This document shows, in pieces, positions 1 to 7,052 of a stretch of 64,000 bases of DNA (the first letter of the stretch is position 1; each line of letters opens with the position of its first letter). Origin of the DNA: an uncultured Pirellula sp. (GTDB taxonomy: Bacteria; Planctomycetota; Planctomycetia; Pirellulales; Pirellulaceae); assembly GCA_903892355.1 (NCBI GenBank), contig CAITIE010000052.1, forward strand, positions 62,001-126,000, written 5' to 3'. The notes under the pieces were generated by a model. That model saw only the letters and a list, made by a program, of their open reading frames with translations. It was not told the origin of the DNA and ran no database searches. The position numbers were made by a program, and so were the translations under genes.

Positions 1-199
1 TTAAAATCTTCTCAGCGCATTCCTTCGCAGCCTGTTTGCCTTGATCGACCGTGAGGCCTGCACCAAGCTTTCCTTTCATGTCGCTAACGTGCCCAGAGGT
101 CATCAGAAGATTCCCAGTGCGCACGACCATTGCTAAATACCCAGGCTGCTGCTTGGTAAATTGAATCCCTAGCGATTCCGCTTTTTGTTGAGGTGTCAT
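1..199 (-). CDS. RidA/YjgF-family protein, 5' part only
   Basis: The ATG at 199 opens a frame that reads to the window edge without a stop, so only about the first 66 residues are present. The N-terminus (MTPQQKAESLGIQ) and the VRTGNLLMTSGHVSDMKG stretch match the RidA/YjgF superfamily, specifically the branch with the SGH and GKLG motifs. RidA proteins hydrolyse reactive enamine/imine intermediates made by PLP enzymes; some members do other chemistry, so the substrate is open. The catalytic Arg of classical RidA lies beyond the edge. It follows the oxidoreductase gene on the same strand after an 80-bp gap and may be co-transcribed with it. Confidence 0.75.
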   Translation of the reverse strand, partial: MTPQQKAESLGIQFTKQQPGYLAMVVRTGNLLMTSGHVSDMKGKLGAGLTVDQGKQAAKECAEKIL

Positions 200-279
200 T
201 GTTGATTCTTTGATTGCCACGGATGGCGTTGAGTTTTAAAAAAGTACCGATCGAAAACGAGAAGCCATAGACAATAGGC

Positions 280-1650
280 TCAGTTCACCGCTTTGACTTC
301 AAATCCCTTGCGATAGGTTTTGGTGAGCATCGCGTTAGCGTTCGGCTCATTCGAGAACTTCAATTCCTTCGCACTCCACTGAAGAATCCTTCCCGGCATT
401 CGAGCAGCGATGTTCCCGAGTTGCACGGTTTCAGTGAGAGGACCAGCAACTTCGAAACCATCGCTCGTCTTTTTGCCTTCGATCACAGCGTCTACCCAAT
501 CATGCCAATGATTCGTCCCTTGGACTTCCGGTTGAGTTCGCGTAGCAAATTTATCTTTCGGATAGAGGGCTGGCATTCCAACGTGCGGAAGCACCATGGT
601 GCCACCTTCGCCGATGAACAAGGAACCTGCATTAGGCAATTCCACCCCGTCCGGGAGTTGGGCGAGTTCACGCGGTGGCTTGAGTCCGCCATCGCGCCAA
701 ATGACGCGAAGCTCATTGCCGGCAGTGTGTTCCGTTCCAGGAAAAGTATAGGTGATCGTCTCGGGACCAGGCCAAACCTCATTCGTGGTTCCATCGTTCT
801 GTGCGATGATACTAGTAGGCGCGGTCAACTTTACGGCGCCAAAGACAGGGTCGAGGATATGGCAACCGAAATCTCCAAGAGCCCCCGATCCAAAATCTTG
901 CCAATCCCGCCATTTGAAGGGGTGATAAACATCAGGAGCGAATGGACGCTCCTGCGCAGCACCTAGCCAAAGATCCCAATTCACGTTCGCAGGTACATCC
1001 GCAGCCGCCGGTCGATCCGTTCGATTGCAGTACTGTCGGCCTTGAACCCCCACCCAGGAATGAACCTCTTTGATCTTGCCAATCGCTCCATCGTGAATCA
1101 AACGAACGCCCAGTCGATACTCTTTTGCGGAATGGATTTGGTTCCCCATTTGCGTCGTCAAATTTTTGCGTTCAGCGAGGAGCCGCATCTGCCGAGCTTC
1201 CCAAACGGTATGGGTTAAAGGTTTTTGGCAGTACAGATGCTTGCCCATTTCCATCGCCATCATGGCGGCTGGAGCATGCATGTGATCCGGTGTTGAGACG
1301 ATGACCGCGTCGACACTGCTCCCGAGTTTACTCAGCATCTCTCGATAATCTGTAAAGTGCGGTACGCCCGGGAATCCTTTGTCCGCTTGATCGAACCGAT
1401 TCGAATCGATGTCACAGAACCCAACGAACTTCACCTTCTTGTGAGAGCCGACGCTCGATAAATCCGACCATCCCATCCCGTTGACTCCTACCACGGCTAC
1501 GTTGAGTTCCTGGGCGAGCACGCTCGCACGCACAACGGCGGGCATGGCGAAGGTGCCTACTGCCAGCGCAGTCGCACTACCGATAAAGGATCGGCGAGGG
1601 ATCTTGTACGATCGAGAATCAGAAGGATGGCTTAAAGAAGGCTGGCTCAT
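280..1650 (-). CDS. Tat-exported Gfo/Idh/MocA-family oxidoreductase
   Basis: This 456-aa protein starts with a twin-arginine signal (PRRSFIGSATALAVG, about residues 18-33), so the folded enzyme is probably exported with its nicotinamide cofactor. After it comes a Rossmann fold (LNVAVVGVNGMGW), then the QKPLTHT segment near residue 142 that matches the family's EKP catalytic-lysine motif, followed by the C-terminal alpha/beta domain. Family members oxidise or rearrange sugars and inositols. Planctomycetes carry many exported paralogues thought to act on polysaccharide-derived sugars; the substrate here cannot be read. The RidA-like gene lies downstream on the same strand. Confidence 0.9.
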   Translation of the reverse strand: MSQPSLSHPSDSRSYKIPRRSFIGSATALAVGTFAMPAVVRASVLAQELNVAVVGVNGMGWSDLSSVGSHKKVKFVGFCDIDSNRFDQADKGFPGVPHFTDYREMLSKLGSSVDAVIVSTPDHMHAPAAMMAMEMGKHLYCQKPLTHTVWEARQMRLLAERKNLTTQMGNQIHSAKEYRLGVRLIHDGAIGKIKEVHSWVGVQGRQYCNRTDRPAAADVPANVNWDLWLGAAQERPFAPDVYHPFKWRDWQDFGSGALGDFGCHILDPVFGAVKLTAPTSIIAQNDGTTNEVWPGPETITYTFPGTEHTAGNELRVIWRDGGLKPPRELAQLPDGVELPNAGSLFIGEGGTMVLPHVGMPALYPKDKFATRTQPEVQGTNHWHDWVDAVIEGKKTSDGFEVAGPLTETVQLGNIAARMPGRILQWSAKELKFSNEPNANAMLTKTYRKGFEVKAVN

Positions 1651-1839
1651 GGCAGGAGTCCTCGAATGATTTCGGAAGGAAACAGATTGGAGAGAGAATT
1701 AATGGATCAGGCGAGAACTGCAACCTTGCTTTAGAATCCATGGGTCATAGAATCCACGTGCTGTCGCAGTCGAACGATTCAGTATACCGATTCCCGAATC
1801 GAATTGTTGGAATCGCTAGCGATTGGAACCCCAACGCTT

Positions 1840-2616
1840 TCATGCAGCGGAAGAAAAGGGCTGCGGAAGCAGCAGCCTGTCGGCGGATTCCAAGAGAAGA
1901 CCTTCGAGCTTTTGCAATGCCCGCGCGGCGAGCACACCATCGATCACGCGATGATCGCAGATCAATGCGACCTCGCATTTCCCATCCTGTTCCAATGGCC
2001 CTATCGCAAGACTGCTCGTGGTGACCAAAGGGTGATGTCCGTTGAGGGCACCGAGTTGCCCTAGGCTGGAAATACTGAACGTCCCGACATGTTTTGCTCG
2101 CTTGCGTCCGCAGCACCGAGTCAACAACCACCATGTCGCACGCCTCAGGATTGCCGGCCTACGCTCCATGCGCAACCCGTCGGCAAACACTTCATCGATC
2201 GAACCGTGAGTGAAGCGGTCGACACTCGCTTGAACGGAACCGATGGCGAGTTGATGAGGGGACACAATTCGCCCCCAGATCAAACGTTCGTTTCCATCTC
2301 CATCGCGTCGGTGTATCGTCACGGATGCAACGACTTCGGGATGTCGATAGAGATATGGGGTAGGCCACGCGACGTAGATATCGCGAAGCTCAGGGACTTC
2401 GCGACAAACACGACTATAAGCATGGAGGAATAGCGCCGTCCAACCGATGCGGTTTGTGGCAGAGCGTCGTGCTGCGTCAAGCCCGCCCAGCTGCATGCTC
2501 CGAATCACGGGAAAGCTGGGTACGGACTTTGATGCGATCGAGATATCGATAGCCATTCGTCGTTGGCGTGGGACCCATCGACGTTTCGCTATTGGTCGCT
2601 CATTCAAGTCGCTCAT
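1840..2616 (-). CDS. Stand-alone 2-oxoacid dehydrogenase E2-type acyltransferase domain
   Basis: This 258-aa protein resembles only the catalytic domain of E2 subunits of 2-oxoacid dehydrogenase complexes (CoA-dependent acyltransferase fold). The C-terminal DHRVIDG motif gives the family's catalytic His222 and Asp226, and GTFSISSLG near residue 185 matches the GTFTITNLG strand of E2 enzymes. The lipoyl domain and the peripheral subunit-binding domain are absent, so it cannot work as a normal lipoamide acyltransferase by itself. Its ATG overlaps the stop of the upstream foldase gene by four bases (ATGA), implying coupled translation. No E1 or E3 gene is nearby. The acyl acceptor is unknown. 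Confidence 0.75.
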   Translation of the reverse strand: MSDLNERPIAKRRWVPRQRRMAIDISIASKSVPSFPVIRSMQLGGLDAARRSATNRIGWTALFLHAYSRVCREVPELRDIYVAWPTPYLYRHPEVVASVTIHRRDGDGNERLIWGRIVSPHQLAIGSVQASVDRFTHGSIDEVFADGLRMERRPAILRRATWWLLTRCCGRKRAKHVGTFSISSLGQLGALNGHHPLVTTSSLAIGPLEQDGKCEVALICDHRVIDGVLAARALQKLEGLLLESADRLLLPQPFSSAA

Positions 2617-4517
2617 CGCTTGACTTGAACTTTCTTCAATTCCTCAAGGGATGCCTGGGTCTCGACGGCACCCACCCGGCTCTTCTTAGGATTAAGGAAG
2701 TTAGTGATCTGAGCATCCGCGATCAACTTGGACATGTACTTGTCCATTTCAGCGCGAGTTTTCTTTTCCTTCAACTCCTTGGCAAGTTCATCTTTAACAG
2801 CGCTGAAATCCTGGACCACAGGATTGGTATACCCCTGGGATCGCAGGATCACATACTGGCCACCGACTTCGATGATGCCAGACATCTCTCCCGACTTGAG
2901 CGCGAATGCGGCTTTCTCGAGATTGGGCTGTCCACCATGACGTCGCAACGGGGGCACCTTTCCGTAATTCGCTTTGGAACTTGGTTCCACCGAAAACTGA
3001 TAAGCCAGTTCGCCGAAGAATTGCTCTGTCGGGCGGTTGCGAGCCATTTCCCAAACCTCTTGAGCCGTGCGTTGATTGCTCATGACAATCGCGAGGACTT
3101 CAGCCCGTTGACCAAAATTCGCCTCGAAACCTTTTTGGAGATCTTCTTCGGTAACCTGCAATTTGTCCGCGACGAGTTTCTTCAATGCTACCGTTGGCCA
3201 AACCGCATCGCGAACATACAAATCGACTGTCTTTCCTTCCTCGCTGAGCACATCCCCAATCCAGCGATTGATGTCAGGGGTGCCATCTGCGTTCACATAA
3301 CCATAGAACTCTGCGGTGTTACGGATTTCCGAATCGATTTCCGCTTGGGTGATTTGAAGTTGAGCCTTTGCGAGTGCTTCTTCGACCAGTTTTCGGTTGA
3401 TTTCGCCTTCGAGGATTTGCGAGCCGAATCGTTTGACGCATTCCTTCTCAAGCAGATCCATGACAACGCTTTGGCCATTGATGATGGCCGCTACGCCGGG
3501 GTACTGCGCTTGCAGTTCAGGCTTTCCCAAAACCAAAGTAATCTGAGCTTTGTTGCGCAGCTCAGTATAAATCTTTTCTGCCGAATCTCGAAGTTTTTGC
3601 TCTTCGAGCTCAGTCCGAATTCGGGACTGAATCTCGACCATCTGTGCCGCAGGTGGATTTGCAGGCGGATAATGTCGAACGCATTGCAGCGTGACGTAGC
3701 CATCCCCCGCCTTGAAAATTTTGGAGACCTGACCGGGTTGCAACGAAAATGCGACCTCTTCAAATTGGTCATCACCCGAGTGTCGTCGGATCGGCTCTAA
3801 CAAACCTTCGACGCTGGCGCTCTGTGGATCCTCGCTTTGCAGCGCTAGTTTCTTGAACTCATCCGGATTCGCAGCCGCTTGCTCATGCAACTTCTGCAGT
3901 TTCTCTAGCTCTCGGCAAGCGATCATTCGCACTTGGACCTTTGGCCCAAACTCGCTCTGAAATGCACGATCGATGTCTTGCGGGGAAATTTGGATCAAGT
4001 CTTGGCCCAAACGCCGAAGCGCTAGAATCTGCCAAATAATGTCGGAAGCATATTGCTCAGGAGTTATGTTTCGCTCGTCCTGCAACAGCTTCAAATACAT
4101 CGGGACGTTGAGATTGAATTTCGCTGCAACCCGCGCGATCTCGTCGTCCACGTCTTTTTGAGTAATCTCAATTTTTCGTTGTTGGCATGCTTGGAGAAGC
4201 ATGTACTTGTTCACCATGTTTTCCAGGATGGTTTCGCCGTGACGCAGCGTGCACTGCTGCGCGAGATCCTGCAGACTGATCTGCTGACCATTGACCAATG
4301 CAACGACTGCTGGACCAACGTCGGCATCCTTTAGGTTCTTCGAAGCCGAGGCGGTTTGCGCTGGGACCTTTTGCTGGGCCCCTTTCGTACCGGAACGGTC
4401 TTGGGCATTCACAAGAGAACCAGACGTCGAAACAACGCTGATTGCCAATCCCATCCATAGCGATCGGCGCAGCACTAAACGGGAAACGTGTCCTTGGGTT
4501 CTTTGGGTCTTTCGCAT
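2613..4517 (-). CDS. Exported SurA-like peptidyl-prolyl isomerase with two parvulin domains
   Basis: This 634-aa protein has a signal sequence (hydrophobic core LWMGLAISVVSTSGSLVNA). Two successive halves follow, each made of a SurA-type N-terminal helical segment and a parvulin (PpiC) domain, roughly residues 75-330 and 340-610. The parvulin signatures are EPIRRHSGDDQFEEVAFSL in the first and PPLRRHGGQPNLEKAAFAL in the second. Such proteins assist folding of exported envelope proteins. The ATG at 4517 is chosen because AGGAA lies five bases upstream and a signal peptide follows at once; upstream extensions lack a signal-peptide start. The stop overlaps the acyltransferase start by four bases. 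Confidence 0.85.
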   Translation of the reverse strand: MRKTQRTQGHVSRLVLRRSLWMGLAISVVSTSGSLVNAQDRSGTKGAQQKVPAQTASASKNLKDADVGPAVVALVNGQQISLQDLAQQCTLRHGETILENMVNKYMLLQACQQRKIEITQKDVDDEIARVAAKFNLNVPMYLKLLQDERNITPEQYASDIIWQILALRRLGQDLIQISPQDIDRAFQSEFGPKVQVRMIACRELEKLQKLHEQAAANPDEFKKLALQSEDPQSASVEGLLEPIRRHSGDDQFEEVAFSLQPGQVSKIFKAGDGYVTLQCVRHYPPANPPAAQMVEIQSRIRTELEEQKLRDSAEKIYTELRNKAQITLVLGKPELQAQYPGVAAIINGQSVVMDLLEKECVKRFGSQILEGEINRKLVEEALAKAQLQITQAEIDSEIRNTAEFYGYVNADGTPDINRWIGDVLSEEGKTVDLYVRDAVWPTVALKKLVADKLQVTEEDLQKGFEANFGQRAEVLAIVMSNQRTAQEVWEMARNRPTEQFFGELAYQFSVEPSSKANYGKVPPLRRHGGQPNLEKAAFALKSGEMSGIIEVGGQYVILRSQGYTNPVVQDFSAVKDELAKELKEKKTRAEMDKYMSKLIADAQITNFLNPKKSRVGAVETQASLEELKKVQVKR

Positions 4518-4787
4518 GGTATTCCTCATGAATGATGCGACTGTGATTCGGGGTGCGGACCCCGAAACGGTTTTTCGCCTGGCCACACCCGTCCTGAGAG
4601 TGGCCTGTTCGAGGCGGTAACTTAAGCAATGCGGAGAGTGTACGAAGGTAACAAAATATGGGTCAAGACGGATTTTGGGTCTGTTTGGCCTGATCCGCAG
4701 GTCCACAATCCTCGGATTCCTTATTAGAATGCTGGCTCCTCCGACGTCGCGATCTCTCCACGATTCCTCGACCCTTTGTTGAACCTT

Positions 4788-5348
4788 ATGACAGCAAATC
4801 CCACTGAGCGTTCGAACACTGGGCCCACGATCGGTGTCCTCGCAGAACGCGCCCGCACCGATGCAATAAGATCCAAAGAGGGGATTTGGAAATTCCAGTT
4901 GTCCAGAGATTCGTGGAAGCACCTTGAACTGACCGATGGGAGCGGGCGTCGCTATGCCGACTGCACGGTCGTACCACTCTTTCCTGTCTCAACCCCCAAG
5001 GAATGGATTTCCATCCTCGCAAGTGACGGTGACGAATTGGCGTGCCTGCGCGATTTGAACTCCATCCGCCAAGAAGATCGCGAATTGATCGAACAGGAGC
5101 TAGCATTCCGGGAGTTCGTCCCGCAGATACTACGCGTTCTTTGGGTGTCGGGGACACAGGAGCCGTGCGAGTGGGAAGTGGAAACCAATTTCGGGCGCAC
5201 GAAATTCGTGCTGAACTCCGAGGAGGACGTTCGACGCGTCAGCGCTTGGACCGTTCATTTTGTCGATGCGAGCGGTGGTCGGTTTCGGGTCGAAGATGTC
5301 CGGACGCTCGATAGTCGATCGCGAGCGTATGTCGAATGGTATGTTTGA
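4788..5348 (+). CDS. DUF1854-family protein
   Basis: This 186-aa soluble protein matches the pattern I know for DUF1854: an early FPVSTPKEWISI segment, then a run of acidic and leucine-rich residues through REFVPQILRVLWV, and a C-terminal DASGGRFRVEDVRTLDSRS. Elsewhere the domain often sits beside ABC exporters or cyanophycin genes, and its biochemical role is not established. No ABC gene is adjacent here. A TTG at 4776 would add four residues; the ATG at 4788 is the simpler start. It is divergent from the foldase gene, with 270 bp between the two starts. Confidence 0.65.
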   Translation: MTANPTERSNTGPTIGVLAERARTDAIRSKEGIWKFQLSRDSWKHLELTDGSGRRYADCTVVPLFPVSTPKEWISILASDGDELACLRDLNSIRQEDRELIEQELAFREFVPQILRVLWVSGTQEPCEWEVETNFGRTKFVLNSEEDVRRVSAWTVHFVDASGGRFRVEDVRTLDSRSRAYVEWYV

Positions 5349-5400
5349 TAACCTGCGATTCAGATGCGTATCGAGGATGACCAGTCAATGGTTACCAGTC

Positions 5401-5406
5401 AAGGAG
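5401..5406 (+). promoter_or_regulatory. Ribosome binding site supporting a TTG start
   Basis: AAGGAG lies seven bases before the TTG at 5414. It favours TTG over the in-frame ATG at 5426 as start of the metallohydrolase gene. Confidence 0.6.
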
Positions 5407-5413
5407 AACTAGT

Positions 5414-6223
5414 TTGACAGCGGGGATGCACCAATCGATCGACATTCGTGGAGAAATGATTCTCATGGGAACAGGGACCAGTGTCGGGGTCCCTTGCATC
5501 GGTTGCTCGTGCGCTGTGTGCACCGGTGGGCATCCTCGAAACCAACGGACTCGTTCAAGTGCGATCGTGGGACTCCCCGAAGGAAACCTCTTGATTGATA
5601 CGCCACCCGATTTAAGGAATCAACTGCTGCGAGAAGGGATCGGCCTAGTCCACGCCGTCCTTTACACCCACGAACATGCAGACCATCTTCACGGACTCGA
5701 CGATGTGCGGTTGTTCCCATTTATTTTGGGGCATCCGATTCCACTCTATGCGACACCGACCGTCGAAGCCCGAATCCGAAAGGTTTTCGATTACGCATTT
5801 CTCGACCGAGAGCACACCCACCCTGGTGCCGCCCCGCAACTGCAGATTCGCACCATCGATGAATCGCCTATAGAAATATTGGGAGCGACGCTCACGCCGA
5901 TCCCCTTAATCCATGGACCGCACTGCACGGTCTTTGGATACCGAATTGGGAATGTGGCTTATTGCACCGACACCAATCGCATTGAGGCATCTAGCATGGA
6001 GATGCTTAAGGGATTGGACTGCCTTGTACTCGACGCTCTTCGAATGCGATCCCACCCAACGCATTTTTCCGTGCCCGAAGCCTTGGATATCATCGAGGAA
6101 CTGCAACCCAAGCGAGCCTTCTTGACCCACCTTTCGCACGAACTGGATTACCCCACGTTTTCACGGGAACTGCCAGAGCACGTGGGGTTAGCCTACGATG
6201 GATTGAGAATCCCCCTCACGTAA
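5414..6223 (+). CDS. PhnP-like metallo-beta-lactamase-fold hydrolase
   Basis: This 269-aa enzyme has the metallo-beta-lactamase metal motif THEHADH, with His86, His88, Asp90 and His91 as ligands, and an early GTGTSVGVPC strand. Four cysteines (28, 31, 33, 36) form the CxxCxCxxC cluster typical of PhnP-type proteins, which bind an extra structural zinc. PhnP is a phosphoribosyl cyclic phosphodiesterase, but many members outside phosphonate operons have other or unknown phosphodiester substrates, and no phn gene is visible here. Later ligands are visible at IHGPH and at the C-terminal FLTHLSHELDY. The TTG start is supported by AAGGAG seven bases upstream. Confidence 0.8.
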   Translation: MTAGMHQSIDIRGEMILMGTGTSVGVPCIGCSCAVCTGGHPRNQRTRSSAIVGLPEGNLLIDTPPDLRNQLLREGIGLVHAVLYTHEHADHLHGLDDVRLFPFILGHPIPLYATPTVEARIRKVFDYAFLDREHTHPGAAPQLQIRTIDESPIEILGATLTPIPLIHGPHCTVFGYRIGNVAYCTDTNRIEASSMEMLKGLDCLVLDALRMRSHPTHFSVPEALDIIEELQPKRAFLTHLSHELDYPTFSRELPEHVGLAYDGLRIPLT

Positions 6224-6311
6224 CCGTTTTGTTAACAGGCTCCAAAACAGCCCTTCGCTGGAGGTGACTTCCGCCTATAATGTGCGTGCCGTTCGAACCA
6301 GCACTTCCCCA

Positions 6312-6371
6312 ACTTCCACCGGCGCGACTTCCACCGGCGCGACTTCCACCGGCGCAACTACCACCGGCGCG
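6312..6371. repeat. Four tandem copies of a 15-bp unit
   Basis: The unit ACTTCCACCGGCGCG occurs at 6312, 6327, 6342 and 6357; copies 1 and 2 are identical, and copies 3 and 4 each differ by one base. The array ends 31 bases before the ATG at 6403, so copy-number change would alter the leader of that gene. Confidence 0.95.
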
Positions 6372-6402
6372 AGCCTGACTCTGTTCGAAGGAACAGCCAT
6401 CG

Positions 6403-7005
6403 ATGAATGACCCGAACGGGAATCCATCCCGAGCCGTGACCTCGAGCCAAACTTCGGAAGATCGTCTATCGCGGGTGTCCCTGGACTCTTTGATCGCCGT
6501 ATACTACGCCGATCCCAAAGAACTTGGAGCATTTCAGAGCGTCAGCGCAACGCCCCCCCCAGCCGCCTACAACCACCTGTTGAACCACAATCATCATATG
6601 ACGGTGACCGTGGAGGCATACTACCGGGACTCCGTCAACGTAAAGGTTCTTCGCTCCTCGAGGAACGCGACGCACTACTGCCGTGAGATCTTGCTAACGT
6701 TGCAGAAAACGAATCGCGTGGTCCAGTATGGTATCGTCCGGCTAAATCTAGCCACGATCGCGGAAGCTCCTCGCTCCGAAATCCTCGAGGAAAAAAAACC
6801 GTTAGGGAGAGTATTGATCGAGCATCAAGTGCTTCGGGAAATCGAGCTATTCGATCTCGTTCGGGTGACCTGTGGTTCGGCTCTGGCAAGGTTATTTTCT
6901 GTTGCAGAAGGAACCACGACCTTTGGACGCACTGCGATGATTTATTGCGACAGAGAGCCAGCCATCGAGTTGCTGGAGATCGTTACGCCCATCGATTCTA
7001 TCTGA
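6403..7005 (+). CDS. Chorismate-lyase-like protein
   Basis: This 200-aa soluble protein has the layout of the UbiC/chorismate pyruvate-lyase-like fold (DUF98 type). A beta strand VTVEAYYRDSVNVKVL is followed by REILL, then KKPLGRVLIEHQVLREIEL, and a C-terminal FGRTAMIYCDREPAIELLEIV, which matches the end of the family pattern with GR and a terminal Glu. In UbiC the conserved Arg and Glu bind 4-hydroxybenzoate. Identification rests on pattern alone. No ubiquinone or menaquinone gene lies near it, so the reaction is unproven. Confidence 0.5.
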   Translation: MNDPNGNPSRAVTSSQTSEDRLSRVSLDSLIAVYYADPKELGAFQSVSATPPPAAYNHLLNHNHHMTVTVEAYYRDSVNVKVLRSSRNATHYCREILLTLQKTNRVVQYGIVRLNLATIAEAPRSEILEEKKPLGRVLIEHQVLREIELFDLVRVTCGSALARLFSVAEGTTTFGRTAMIYCDREPAIELLEIVTPIDSI

Positions 7006-7052
7006 TGCAGCATCATCGACCGTTCTGGCTTGGACGGACAACACCAACGCCG

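Noticed and set aside
2568-3800. Long open frame on plus, opposite the foldase gene
   Set aside because: It has no family resemblance and mirrors the parvulin gene on minus, whose domains are clear.
4518-4922. N-terminal extension of the foldase gene
   Set aside because: It lacks a signal-peptide start and overlaps the divergent DUF1854 gene; the ATG at 4517 with AGGAA is better.
6312-6371. CRISPR-like array
   Set aside because: Units are directly adjacent with no spacers.
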